Source of the DNA: Cadophora sp. MPI-SDFR-AT-0126
Lineage: Eukaryota; Ascomycota; Leotiomycetes; Helotiales; Ploettnerulaceae
DNA: 64,000 bases
NCBI GenBank assembly: GCA_020747065.1
Contig: JAGMVK010000018.1
Span: 372,001-436,000, forward strand
Direction: 5' to 3'
Positions 8,714 through 20,575 of the stretch are shown one piece after another. Position 1 is the first letter of the stretch; every line of letters begins with the position of its first letter. Both the position numbers and the translations under genes were made by a program. The notes beneath the pieces are model-generated. The model was not told where the DNA came from. It ran no database searches and was given only the letters and a program-made list of their open reading frames with translations.

Positions 8714-11307
8714 TGCCATCGAACTGGACGGTCCACGTATAGGTGTGCCCACTCTGAAATTGCGGTCCGGTCCGGAGAAAGGACCATGACCAATCCGCAT
8801 TAGCTGGTTTACCCTCCATTTTCCAAGCGCCAGTGTACTCGTACAGTGCAGAGTAAAAGTCATTACCTTCGACGAGGTAGTTCACGACCTGGACAAATGC
8901 GGTACCTTGGTTGTCCACGCCTGGTATGTCAATCGGCCAGGTATAATCCGAAGTAGAGACAACGGCGTCACTTAGAATACTAGTAATATACTCGCCGGCA
9001 CTTCTAGCTGGGTCCTTAATAGGAGGCTTGCCACCTGCTACAGCATTAATAGCTAGTTGCATATAGGCGTCGTTAGGCAAAGTATCGTAGGGGTTAGGAT
9101 TATTATTGTTAGTGATTTTCAGTAGTCCTGCGTAGCGGCTCAAAGCAAGGGCAGTAATATTTTCCACTTGATCCTGTGGTACTCTGTATATGATATGCCA
9201 TATCTTTCGGGGATCCTTTAGTGTCTAATCATTAGGTACAAACGAGCTAATGTATATCTCGTAGCTACTCTCAAAAGTTAAAAGCGTATCCATAGTGTTC
9301 TCAAAACATTAAGGCATTAGAAAGCCAGGGTTAAGCACTGTAAATGCACCAAGGTATTTACGCTTCGTGTAATTGTTAATAAATGTGTAGAGGTTCGCGT
9401 AGATGTTATTAGGGCCGCATTCTGGCCAGCCTTCATCGAAAAAGATACCGCCGAGGTTAGGGTATAATTCAAACCATTTGTCAACATCTTGTGTAATTTA
9501 CGAAGCCCAATCTGCGAGGTTATGTGAACCTAGCCGAGTTGTGAATTGCTGTTAACTCACGCCAAGGTAGCCAGTCCGGACGTAACTAATCATCACTTTG
9601 CCTTGACTTGTAGCTTGGTCAATTACTGATACCCAGTTGGGTTCGACGACGTAATCGGGACCGTTAAGAACGTTGGCAACTAATACGCTGACCTTGTTGG
9701 AGTCATATGCGAGAAGTCGTTGCCACGTACCTGGGTCGCCGAGTGGATTGATGTACGATGCGAAGGCGAGTTGCTGTCCCTGTCCATCCGATGGTGTTGT
9801 TGGTGGTGGTGTGTAGGGGCAGCTATCCGTTTTGAGGACCTCTGGAACTGCCCCGAATCCATTACATTGTGAATTCAAGTCGACCATATGATAGATGACC
9901 AGATTGGCGATCAGCTAATGGAGAAGGACCTGTGGATGGAACACCCGTCCGTAACTGTTCATGGCATTAGCGATGATTACTCGACTAGCTGTTCAAAGGC
10001 TTTTCTTACCCTGCAGGCAGTGCATTCCGGACTTCAATGGCCGATGCAACAGACATCAGGGATGCCGCACTCGAACCTTCCTCCGCAGCAGAATCGATGA
10101 GATCCTGATTGGTGAACTTCGCGTCCGGATCCAAAAGCAGGGTGATTTCGGCAAATTGACTGAGATCTCCTTTGAAGGTTCCTAAGATGGCTCCGTCGGT
10201 TTCTGGTCGGGTTGGAAGATGTTGTACGCTTTCTGAGGAATAATTAGTCAGGGGAGTCATTGGCGATGGAAGCTCTCACGTATATCCAAGTAGACCAGCT
10301 GATGGTATCACAGTCCAATGTTAGATCCTCGCCCCAAAATTTGGCATATCTGTAATATTGTCAGCACTTCGCAGACATACAGAGCGTAAGACAGACCCTG
10401 TGTAGTATATCATGCCACTAAAGGTGAGTCAGCTTCAACCTGTTGGTTTAGGGTAAGAGTTGCGGCTAACCTTGAACCGAGCTTCAGCTTTGTGGCTTTG
10501 AGGAGTGCATCTAAGTCGTCACTGAACTTAGAACTGTCAATCAGCTGCCGCGAGGCAGCTAATTGGCCTTCACAACCAAGTGCAGCTTTCTCAAAATCGA
10601 AGTCCTTGACATATTTGTATAATGCGCTGTTCTCCAATCTAAGTTTTGCAACTTCGAGCTTTCCAACGACGACTTGTTCAGAGCTGAGAACAGACCACTG
10701 ATAGATACATTGATTAAGAATATCTGTAAGCCCAATGTCATGACTGCTTGGGACATATCAGTTTCCGAAACTCTCTTTAGACTACTGAGGCTCATACCAG
10801 CAGAGAGCAAGATAACTTGTTGATTGGCATCCACTAAAGGGAGCTGTTTTTTAACAACATCTGCTATGACCGCACCAGAGCAAGATTGGAACTGAAAAGT
10901 GCGGGCTGTTGGATCTCCCAGTCGATCGTCGTTGTTGATGAGGTAGGGATAAGCTTGATCATAACGGCCGCATTTTTCATCTGTCATGATTGTGTTTAGC
11001 TCCTTGTCACACTTGGGTTGAGGGAGCCCTTACCTGACTGTTCATTATCTTCTGAGTGGCCCTGAAGACGACCACCCGCGCCAATTCCAGCCGAGTATGA
11101 GTCGCCAATAGCTGCAAGCTTGGTGATGAAGGAAAGATCAGATGAATCGAAACTGTCATCGTCCTGTCTCGACATCAAAGTTTTGGCATCAAAACTTGCG
11201 TTCATTGCTAGATTTCGATATGCAGGAAAGCTTAATGAAGAGGGAACCGCGCCGATGACCCGCAAAGATATCAAAACAAAGAGATCGCTCCGGAGTGGAG
11301 GCCACAT
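8714..11307 (-). pseudogene. Broken gene for a secreted SGNH hydrolase / spherulin-4 (GH135-type) two-module protein
   Basis: Read from the ATG at 11307: a hydrophobic leader, then the SGNH nucleophile block (KLAAIGDSYSAGIGAGGRL), an intron at about 11033-10986, CGRYDQAYPYLINNDDRL, FQSCSGA and ILLSAG. Later come FWGEDLTLDCD and the His block GYGRVFHPQ. A Pro/Thr linker (CPYTPPPTTPSD) leads into a spherulin-4 domain with ASYINPLGDP, GYVRTGYLG-like, GGIFFDEGWPECGP, TVLNPG and LLTFESSYE. Damage includes a one-base shift or lost acceptor at block III (near 10764), a stop and roughly 100-residue deletion near 10210, and stops at 9928-9930, 9498-9500, 9309-9311 and 9225-9227. Each of the last four fits a C:G to T:A change in a Gln or Trp codon. 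The 3' end is cut by the inverted-repeat element at 8713. Confidence 0.8.
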
Positions 11308-14300
11308 GGCGAGTAGAGTGTGTAGAATGTCGTCGTAATTGTGTGGTACGGGTGTTCGTAGAAACGGACTGTGAAGACTCAGGAGCTCCGTAAAGAACTT
11401 TATTTGAAATATTTCACTTCTCCAGCGCCTGGGGGCGCTTGCTTGCTGCTAATACACCAGGTGTATTGAAGAAGAGGAAGTAGAAAACGGGCCACAAAGA
11501 CAATGCGAGTTTGTTATCATCAAAATGCGAGTCGCGATCCACGATCTTTCGGAGCTTCCTAAAGCAGTAGCTTTGGGCGAGAAGGGCGAGAAGCTACTGT
11601 TGAGTCGCAGACACGAATACGTTATCATAACATCATGAAATCTTCGTATCCCCGCTTTACTCAATGTTTTGAATCTTACTTCCAGTCAAAGTCTGCGCTT
11701 ACGAGTAGTAGTACACCACAAAGAGACTGTTAGCGATCCACTTGCACATGTGGTCAATCTGATTTTTACTGTGAGGTTTAAATCCACCCAGTACGTACCC
11801 GGTGGAAAGGGATTTTCAAGTGAATGCTGCCTCGGTGGCCTGGAATAGATCAACATCTTGGCATCATACGATATTCCCTCTGCTTTAGTGCTCTACATTC
11901 TTCTCGATGCACAGGGGCCCGACATTTCGATGGAAACACCCTTCCCCGAAAGTCTAGCTGGAATGCAGCAGGCTCAAAAAGTCTCATCTCATCCTTGACC
12001 ACTTCTGTGGGCGTCTAATGCTGAGTATCAATCTCAGGTCTTTGATCCGGCGCCAATTTCTCCCAACGGCACGCAGCAGTTCGGGATTAGCAGTTCGGGA
12101 TTGTTCCGCTCTTTTGTTATTTTCCCAGAAATAGAAGGTAGTTGAGTTTTCATTGTTCAACAAGCGAAGTTAACTTACAATAGAGCCGATGCGGCCCAAT
12201 TACAGTGCGATGGAATAGTGCCGGAACACGTATATACATTTGTCGAAGAAAGGACCCCCTTGCTAGTCCAATGCACTGTCCATGGGCGTACTCGATGAAC
12301 GAGCCGAACCTAGCCTTGAACTGCTTACTATGTAGCAGGGGAAGGGGAAGCACTGCTACAGTTGGAAGATTAGTCGTATCGGAAGCAAGCAAGATGCCGA
12401 GGGGGACAAGTGGATGCTCCATTAGTCTACTGTCTCGGAGCTGGGCTATGGGCTGCTGGCATAGAAGGACCTCGATCATTGCAGTCATTGCTGCTGCTGA
12501 CGTCTAGTGCCCATTTGTTAGACATCGAGGACCGATGAGAACTAACTTGAGGCGTGTAGTATCTAGATTGGAGGACAGCAGTCAGGGTACATCGCTCACG
12601 CATAACACGTACATCGAGGGAAGTACGAACCTCATGAGATCCCGAACACGAGCTCGTTCGAGATCCAACGGCGTTTGCTGCTGTGGAAGCATTGTGGCTC
12701 ACTCGTTCTATAGTTACTTGCGGCGAGAGCGCGTTGATTGGAAAGACCGAAAATGATTCTGTGGGGGCTGATGATAGTGATGATGATAGAAAAGCTATCC
12801 GCGGACGGCGGATTCTGATGCCCCGTACCCGAACACGGACTGTGCAAATGTCCTGAAGCTGATGATCATTGGGTTGAAGGAGAAAAAGATCATCATAGAA
12901 AAGAGAAGGGGGGTGTTGCGTTTTAAGCGGGCGGTCTAGACCAGCGTCGACCCTTGTTTGTTGACTTACGTGACGGTGGGCAAATCCAAATGGGAAGAAC
13001 GAAGTGACTGCGTGTCCAAAGCATGGGTATGACATCAAAGGCCCCCCTCGAACTTTATCGATTGCAGAAATGATTTTAGTCGCATGAATATGCTAACAAA
13101 CTACGTGGATATGTATGAGTGAGGTCCAGGTGCGAAGCGACAGCCGAAGCTGGGTGTGCCTGCCTCAAGTTCGCAGCGCTGCGACGCTACCACTTCAAGG
13201 GTACACGATATGAAATGGCCGGCCGTTTGCCATCACCATGTATTGGCAATTTTCCCACTGAAACATGACAGACAGAATAGCTGAAACCATGAGATCAAAA
13301 AGACAATCATTACTGGCAAGAATCCTGAGCCGGTTTATCAGCCATAGGGATAGGATGTTGCATGTAGCGGTTTGAGCGAGGAACCCCCAACCCAAGGAAG
13401 ACCACGAGGGAGTGCTACAACCACTGGACACTTGATCCGCAAAGACATAACCCAGAAATCTGTGAGTCTTTCTGCAACAGCTTCGAAATCTTGCGCGCTT
13501 GAAAAAAAGTTTCAACCTACATCTGAGTTTCGGGAGTACTTGTACAGCACTACAGCCACACAGGTGGCAGTCCAACGAAGGAATCGCAACAAGTCCACAT
13601 CCGAAATCGAGACATGCAGCGTGAGGAACACCAAAACAAAACCCAACAGCAGAATCAAATAGATTCTTGATCTGAGCCGAATGTACCCAAAAGTTGTCTT
13701 CGCATAGTCCATCGCTCTATCCTCATGCGTAGTGCAGTGATCGGTCTACGGGAATCGAGCAGAGCGTGAGTGGGAACATTGAAGAAGCAGCGAAACCCAC
13801 AAGCGTGCCAAGCTTGTGTCGCAGGACCCATCCAAGTAACAAAGCTATCGCATCAGTCAGGGACCTTACGAATTGAGTGCGAGCTGATCCGAAAAGCTGT
13901 AACTCGCACTGGTGAGTCGCGCTTGGCGAATGTAATTGCCACTTGAACCACGACGCGAAAGACAATAGCGCCATGAATGAATACATCAAACACTATAGAA
14001 GTCCAGCAAACAGCAAAAGAAGATCTATTGGGTAGTAGATCGATCTTATTCCACTGTGTTGCCCTGGATTGTCCTACATCCACGGAATTTGCGTGCATAG
14101 TCTGGGATTTCGATGAAAGTCGAAAAAAGTCCTGCAGGGTCTCAGGTCTTCTTTGAGACTGCGGTGCCCATCCCAGGTCTGAGAATGAATTGGCACAGTC
14201 TATGGATCTACAGCGTGTAAGCGTTATACTTTCGAAGAAGCCGATACATTACGATTGGCGAAGGCTTCCATCCTCCGGCGTCCAACATTTCCGGCTTCGA

Positions 14301-14369
14301 CCCTGCCAGAACACACAACATAATCATTCATTATGTCTACATATCAGCCAAATACAACAATACAACCCC
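11308..14369. other. Three-kilobase stretch without a convincing gene
   Basis: Base composition is ordinary. Several overlapping open frames occur on both strands, but none has a recognisable domain. The only suggestive part is 13195-14098 on the minus strand (separate entry). A conventional gene with many short exons could be hidden here. Confidence 0.4.
13195..14098 (-). CDS. Possible small multi-exon membrane-protein gene
   Basis: Several minus-strand open segments follow one another: one starting MHANSVDVGQ at 14098, one with a strongly hydrophobic helix (IYLILLLGFVLVFLTLHVSI) near 13665, and one ending HIVYP at 13195. Splice-like signals lie between them: GTAAGG near 13869 and GTAGGT near 13519 followed by CTCACAG. 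I could not find a set of splices that keeps all the segments in frame, and I recognise no family. It may be a polytopic membrane protein, a decayed gene or chance. Confidence 0.2.
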
Positions 14370-15726
14370 TCACTCCTCCCCATCCTCCAGTGGATAAACA
14401 TCTGCACCATACGTCTCATTCAACCCCACCCTCTGCACCACCCTCCCACTTTCCATCCTAACCCAAGTCTCAACATCCATCTCCATTTCCTTCTCTTTCC
14501 CTCCACCAAACCCACCAAGCCCAGACCCAAACCCCAGCTTCACCACCCTCGCCCCCCTCTTCCAAGACCCATACCCTCCATACCCAGAGTGTTTACAGAA
14601 ACACAAATGCGGGCCTCTCTCCCTCCCCCTTTCCCCTTTACTCTCGCTTCTCCCATCCCCACCAGGCCAATTCGCACACCAAGCCTCCCCATGATCATGC
14701 CCCGAATACACACTGTGCACACCCCTCACCTCCTTCAACGCCCTCATAAACTCCCCATCCTGCCACCCATCCCCCTGCCTTGCCAGCGGCACATCATCAT
14801 TCAGACCCGGGAAATGCACCGACTCATCGCCCACGTTAGGCAGCAATGTCTCCTGCACAGTGAGGAACGCAGAAGGCGGAATATGTACGAATACAATGCT
14901 CGGAATAATCTTGCGGTATTTCTTGGTAAGGGCTTTGGATTCCGAAATGAACCATGAGACGATTGACGGGTCAACCCAATTTGGAATTTGTTGACCATCG
15001 GAGGTAGAGGAAGATTGGAATGGCGCACCGCCCTGACTATCGAAGAACCAAAGGATAGCAAGGGGTGTACAAGCGCCATCGCAGTCTTCTTCGCGTGGAT
15101 GTACAGGCAAGTAGTAATTCGTCACACCCGTTACACCTCGAGGAGAGGACTGTGTATAGGAAAGTGAGTATTTGGTTTCTCGTGCGAAGAGTGCGGAGCG
15201 CGAGAGGTTGAATTGCGAGTCGTGGTTGCCGTATGTGCTTGCCCAGCCGAGATTGCGCTGGACGAGAGGTGCGACGACAACGTCGAGGTAGGACGTGGAG
15301 TTGGTGAGAAAGGTATTCTCGCCGGTTATGAGGTCGCCGTCTGGGAGCGGAATTAGAACCAAGTTTCTCTCATTCTTTTTCACAAAGACTGAAGAAAGAA
15401 TTGCAATCGTTCGGAAGTGGGATCTACTATCACATACTCAACACCACCAAATCCGAATCCTCATAATCCAGAATCGCGTTCATAGCACGTGTCGAATTGA
15501 CATCTTGATCTATCCCCCACCCATTTTCTTCCTCTCCATAATGCTGGTCTGAGAATATCGTGATCTGGAATTCATCATTCTCATTGACACGTAACAAAGG
15601 CTGGTGGGATTGTTTTGAGGAGGAGGATATGAGAGATGTGGCTGTAAGCCAGCGGGAGAGGAGGTTAGGGAGGAACATTGTGTGGAGGATTACGAGGAAA
15701 AAGATGAGGGGGAGTAGGAGAGCCAT
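14370..15726 (-). CDS. DCR2-type calcineurin-like metallophosphatase
   Basis: Two exons, 15726-15438 and 15340-14370, with a phase-1 intron (GTATGT..CCCAG) that restores the motif NGDLITGENTF. The 419-residue product starts with a hydrophobic signal or anchor (MALLLPLIFFLVILH..). It contains the metal-binding series of the family: SDQHYGE (D-x-H), NGDLITG, STYGNHDSQF, FVHIPPS and YSGHDHGE, with two metal ions expected at the active site. This matches fungal phosphatases related to yeast DCR2. The loop after SGHDHGEAWCANW is unusually rich in Gly, Arg and Lys. The substrate cannot be told from sequence. No interrupting stops are seen. Confidence 0.9.
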
Positions 15727-16171
15727 GGTTATGTACTATTTTCATAGTTGGGGGATGAACTTAATTGACTAAAGTGGAAGTGGAGATATTGCTGTATGAA
15801 GAAGGTCGATGATATGAGGTTGAGATGCGTGCCAAGAACCTCGAAGTTGATTGGCTGGTGCTCTGGCAGAGAGATAACGTGACTTATGCGTGACCTTCCA
15901 GAAAATGATTGTGGTTCGGTCTTCCGTCTAGGTAGAATGCTAAAGCATACGAAGATAGACAGTAATCGGGAGGTCTTTGACAGATCTATATATTCCTTTT
16001 TCTTTCTTTGATCCTGGGTATCATCCCATCGTTTCGATATGGTACAGATTCCACCACCAAATTAATCCACCAATCTATTCTATATTTCCCTAGGATAATC
16101 ATATCCAAATATATTCTATGTTGCGGAACTCCATCCCATACCATACAAATCGCCTATACAAATCACCCATC
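15727..16171. other. Intergenic spacer upstream of the metallophosphatase gene
   Basis: About 445 bp between the phosphatase start and the stop of the next minus-strand gene. It should hold the phosphatase promoter and the 3' end of the GPI-type gene. No specific site is recognised. Confidence 0.4.
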
Positions 16172-16591
16172 TTACAGACCGGCAACCGCAAATGCAACCA
16201 CAACAGCCATCGCCATCGACCCAAAGCCCAATTCTCTAAAAGATGTCGCCGCAGATGTTGAAACGGGCGTCACACTAGGCGACAGCGGTCTACCAGTCGC
16301 CGATGGGGTCGTTGAATTAGACCCCGATGTCCCGTTTGATATGCTCGTTCCCGTGGGAGATGTTATCAATATCGTGCTTGTGCTTGTTGTATTGTTTGTG
16401 GTTGGATTTGAAGGATATGCCACGATTGTAGAGGAAGGTGATGGAGCGAGGACGGATAAAGATGGTGTGTATGATGCTGTGCTGTTGCTACTGATACTGG
16501 TCTCGTAGATAGGAGTTGCCAAGATGAGGTTTGAGAAGCTGGATAGGAGGAGGGTAGTGAGGAAGAGTGCGTTGCGGGTTGATGAGAGCAT
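16172..16591 (-). CDS. Small Ser/Thr-rich secreted protein, probably GPI-anchored
   Basis: A single exon of 139 residues. The N terminus (MLSSTRNALFLTTLLLSSFS..LATP) is a clear signal peptide with a plausible cleavage after LATP. The centre is dominated by Ser, Thr, Pro and Asn with many N-glycosylation sequons (NST, NTT, NGT). The C terminus ends in a hydrophobic tail (MAMAVVVAFAVAGL) preceded by small residues, the usual layout of a GPI-attachment signal. Such proteins sit in the fungal cell wall or plasma membrane. No enzymatic domain or conserved cysteine pattern is visible, so the role is unknown. Confidence 0.75.
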   Translation of the reverse strand: MLSSTRNALFLTTLLLSSFSNLILATPIYETSISSNSTASYTPSLSVLAPSPSSTIVAYPSNPTTNNTTSTSTILITSPTGTSISNGTSGSNSTTPSATGRPLSPSVTPVSTSAATSFRELGFGSMAMAVVVAFAVAGL

Positions 16592-17422
16592 CTTAATGTT
16601 TTGTTTTTGTGTGGTGACTGATGAAGGAAATATGAAAGTTGGAGCGATCGTGATTTCAACAAGAATGAAAAGTACGAATGAAATGATAAAGAATGTAGTT
16701 GGTTAAAGATGGAGGGGAGGAAGGTATATACAAAAATCTCAACATTCGCCTCAGATTCCCGTACATTCCGCCATCGCATTACGCATCAGATCTCAACTAG
16801 CCTTTGCGCTGCGCAGTCAGCCTCATGACGAAGCTCTGCGCTTTACATTCCGGAATCGCACGTGTGGAGGCTTTTGCATTCAGCTCAAATAGATAGCAAG
16901 CAATAAATCTGAGATTCGCATGTCCAATCGGTGTACAGCGTTGTTGCAAGAAGAAAGAGTCCGACTGTGGCTGAGGGCTGCTGACGAAAAAGTTTGTTTT
17001 GCGCCACCGATGTCAACCTCGGTGACACCGTGAGGGCAGCGGAGCGTCGGCACTTGTTGAGATAAGCTTTCTGGATAAAAATATATGGCGAATGGCATGG
17101 GGCCGCTTGCATCTTGAAGAGGCTCTGTCATGCGATCGTCTTCATCTTGCAGTTGAGGTTGAGGATAGGTCGTTGTGGTTCGGTAGCTGAGTTGGCGATC
17201 TTCAGGGGCGATTTTCTAAATTTAGTAAGCGAGATTCTGGGAAAGTCAACACCTGAGAGTTCTAGATCGCGCAGATAGAAGTAGGATTGGATTGAAATGC
17301 TGGATATTGTATTAGAGTAAAGCAGATACATAGTGAAACATGTACATATTCTCCAGTGTTCAGACACAGATACAGACAGCTCTGCTCACTCCCCTCAAAT
17401 GCCTACACATCCTCCTTCCTGA
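16592..17422. other. Intergenic spacer
   Basis: About 830 bp between the GPI-type gene start and the NACHT-ankyrin stop. Short open frames at 16880-17131 have no family resemblance. I see no RNA gene or repeat. Confidence 0.4.
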
Positions 17423-20400
17423 TTAGACATGGGACCTGAAACCTGCTATCACATCGGACCTTCCATAATTCTCCAACACTTCCATGACTTCTTTCTGTTC
17501 AAAGGCTTTAGCAACCTCCATTGCACTACCATATCTCGATGTCTTCATTTTCATTTCTGCACCGTGTGAAAGCAGTACACGGACAAGCTTCGCATGGCCT
17601 TCGGCACATGCTACGTACAATGCAGGTCCAAGTATGTTTCCAGGAAGTGCAACGGCATTGACCATGGCACCTGCGCATAGAAGCTTTTCGGAAATGTTTA
17701 TGTTACCCTCTTTGGCAGCACAATATAGGGGAGTACCGCAGTGATCGGAGGCTCGGTTGATTGTATCGGCTAGCAGCTTCTTCCGAAGGACGAAATCCAA
17801 CCCAGCTTCGAAATGCTGATGGATGGCGAGATGAAGAGGGCGTTCTCCTACACGGTCCTCGGTATCTATATCGACACCACGAGATTCTAGGTATTCTATA
17901 GTGGCTATGTCGCCGTTCGTCATGGCATAATGAACCGCGTTACGACCCCGGTGTGTCGCTGCGAGATTGGCGCCTGCCTTTTCGAGATCCTTGATCATCC
18001 TTATTATCTCGCTACTTGGACGGGGATGAGCTTGAGATGCAATGACTAGAGCGTTTCGATGGTTTTCGTCCTTGACTGATAATTCTCCGCCTTTAGCCAG
18101 ATAGTAGGCTGCGAGATCTGGATTACATTCCTTGACAGCCAGCAGGAAACCCTTGTTAAGCTTTTGCGGGGTATCTTTTAGATCAAAACAATCTGTGACT
18201 TTCGCAAGACCGCTGAAGTCTGGCCACGGTGTATTTTCAAGCCTGGTAGGAGTAGCTTTAACCCTCAGTGCCTTCAGGATTGCCTGAACCTCGGGTTCAT
18301 ATGTGCCTTGCCTCAGGACTCTATCAAAAATATCCACCCATGCTCCGCCAAGGCCTTTCGTGTGGTCAAGCTCGAAGTTGGCAGCCAATCGTCGCATCGC
18401 GGGTAGATCAGCAATTAGCAGTGCCCCATAGTCGAGGAGAATTTGACAGACATGTTGAAGCCTGTACCAGATTGCAATATAGAGCGGAGAGCAGTAACTG
18501 TGGTGCTTCGACTTGCGACCAAGCATCCTACTATCGGCATACCGACTTGTCAAATTTACATCAGCCTTGCCATCCAGTAGGAGTTTGATAATTTTGAGTG
18601 TCCGAGGATCAACAGAGTAGTCATATACGTAATACAAATGGGCGGATTCCTTGTAGCAGAGAGGGCTTCCTGAAGCGGGGTCGACTACACGATGAAGAGG
18701 CGTTGAATATCGAGCCGATTGAAGATTTGGATCTGCGCCTTCGGATAGTAACCTCGAGACTGTTTCGGTGAGTCGAAGCTCGCAAGCGACGTGGAGTGGG
18801 GCTGTTCGTTCACTGGCGTCTCCAGAGCGTTCACTCACTGTCCAGCCTTGACTGCCAGGCCGATCAGGCCCCCCACGCCGGAAACGAGCTACGTACTGTA
18901 TCCAAAACCACAAAAACTGGGGAGCAGAGTTGTTGAACAGTCGCTGAAATTGGGGCCGTTCATCCTGCGGGTCATAAGCAGCGGCATGTTCCACAACATG
19001 AGTTGCTGCATGATGGTAGAATGGAAACCTCTTAGTGAACGCTTCCATGGCCGCAGTATCAAACAGGTCGAATGGCGTTTGTATCACCGTTGACAATGAA
19101 AGATACGAAAAGCAGGCCAGTGCTGGGCCAAATCGTTTTGTCTCTGGCATCAAATACTTTTGGACGAACGGATTGCTGGCTGAACTTTGGGACGGACTGG
19201 CTTGAGAATTCAAGAGAAACTCCTTGATGCTGAAGTGAGCCAGCTCAAGATTACGCCCGTTCAGACGAACGAGACATCCAAGCCACTTTATAACGGAATC
19301 CGGCTCTGGGACGTCTTCTGGACGTAAGACTTGAATTTCATCATGCATGCATATCATGTGGACAAATTCTTCCATTTGCAGTGGTGGTCCCCAGACCAGC
19401 CAATTCAGGGCTCGCTGAATGAAAAGTCGAATTTTGTTGTGATAATCAGCCTCAATTCTCTCAAACATGCGACAATATGTTGCTGACAGGCCAATTGGTA
19501 GCGATGCGAGCTCTTCCCTGATGCTAGCCGGGGAGGCGGGGGTTTGTAGCAACTGGACATGGCAGACTGTCTGAAAGAACCTACCCTCAGTTAGTCTCCG
19601 CTTGGCTCTTAGACTACTCGAAGGAATACTCGAGCTCATACCGACTTACATCCCATCTGCATTATTGACCAGTGCTTCCAAGACTTCCACTTTCAGTCCG
19701 TCATCTTCGAGCTGTAATTTGTGTATCCTGGCCGCGACATACAGTTGGATGTCAGATGACCTGGCTGCAACAGAAATCTGGCTGAATTCTGACAGATGGT
19801 GTTTTATATCAGCTTCTACACGGCTGAAGACAACGATTCTGATGTTGCTTGAGCCCTGGTGTAAAGTGGAAATTACGCGAATCAAGCTTATCCGTTCGGC
19901 CTCCAGTGCTGCCCCTACTTCATCAAGACCATCCACTACAACTGATACAGGGGAGTCGAAATGAAGTGACAATCGTTGTAAAAGTATTCCGAGCTCTCTC
20001 ACTGTTGGCCTTTTTGGCACTCCGCCTGTTGTGTGGTAGGATGCGTAAAATTCGATTACGTCCCGAAACGCGGCGGGGTTCTGTCGACAAAGCTGGCTCA
20101 CAAGAGATCCCAGAATGTGCGCTGGTCGCTGGCTGTCTATGTCGTTGTACCGAATATAGAAGTAGGCAAGGCCGTTCGACTTGGACGATGAAAGAGTTTC
20201 GATAACCAGGGACCTGGGAAAAGTTAATATCGGATTTGAAGAAAGTCTGATGACCTACGCGAGGATCGTCTTCCCCGCGCCGGGTATGCCATAGATCCAC
20301 AAAGCTGAATTCTTTGTACTGATCCAAGTGGAGTACTCCGGCGTATCGAATAACCAGTATCCACTTCCTTGTTGGTGATCTTCACGAAACCCTTGGTGCC

Positions 20401-20575
20401 TCAATGTCGGGTTGACCGGTTCGAACCAGTGAAGAATATCCCTGGTCTCTTTGCTTTGATGGAAATGGACAACTTTCTCTGACATTGCTTTTACATCTTT
20501 CAAAATTAAACTCGATGGTTTGGAGAGGTTGAGCACCTCTCTTGTGGAAAAAAGACTGTCCGCGGAAGGCGCCAT
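17423..20575 (-). CDS. NACHT-ankyrin NLR-like protein
   Basis: Three exons, 20575-20259, 20213-19650 and 19580-17423, give 1,012 residues. The introns are GTAGGT..CCCAG and GTAAGT..GGTAG, both phase 2. The first splice gives GAGKTILASLVIETL and the second gives ADGMFFQTVCHVQLLQ, both matching the fungal NACHT consensus. The Walker A motif is GIPGAGKT and the Walker B is VVVDGLDEV. The NTPase module is followed by the usual winged-helix-like region (LARLPIGLSATY-type, here LASLPIGLSATYCRMFERI) and then about eight or more ankyrin repeats (TAPLHVACE.., RPLHLAIHQ.., GTPLYCAAKEGN.., GPALYVACAEGH..). Fungal proteins of this layout are STAND receptors implicated in non-self recognition. The roughly 85 residues before the NTPase match no effector domain I know, and an upstream exon could have been missed. 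Confidence 0.88.

Noticed and set aside
12427..13038. A 203-codon minus-strand open frame
   Set aside because: Ser/Arg-rich with no domain, and alternative frames overlap on both strands. It looks like chance openness in GC-balanced DNA.
14190..14957. A 255-codon plus-strand frame opposite the metallophosphatase
   Set aside because: It is Pro/His-rich because it mirrors Gly-rich coding sequence on the other strand. No domain.
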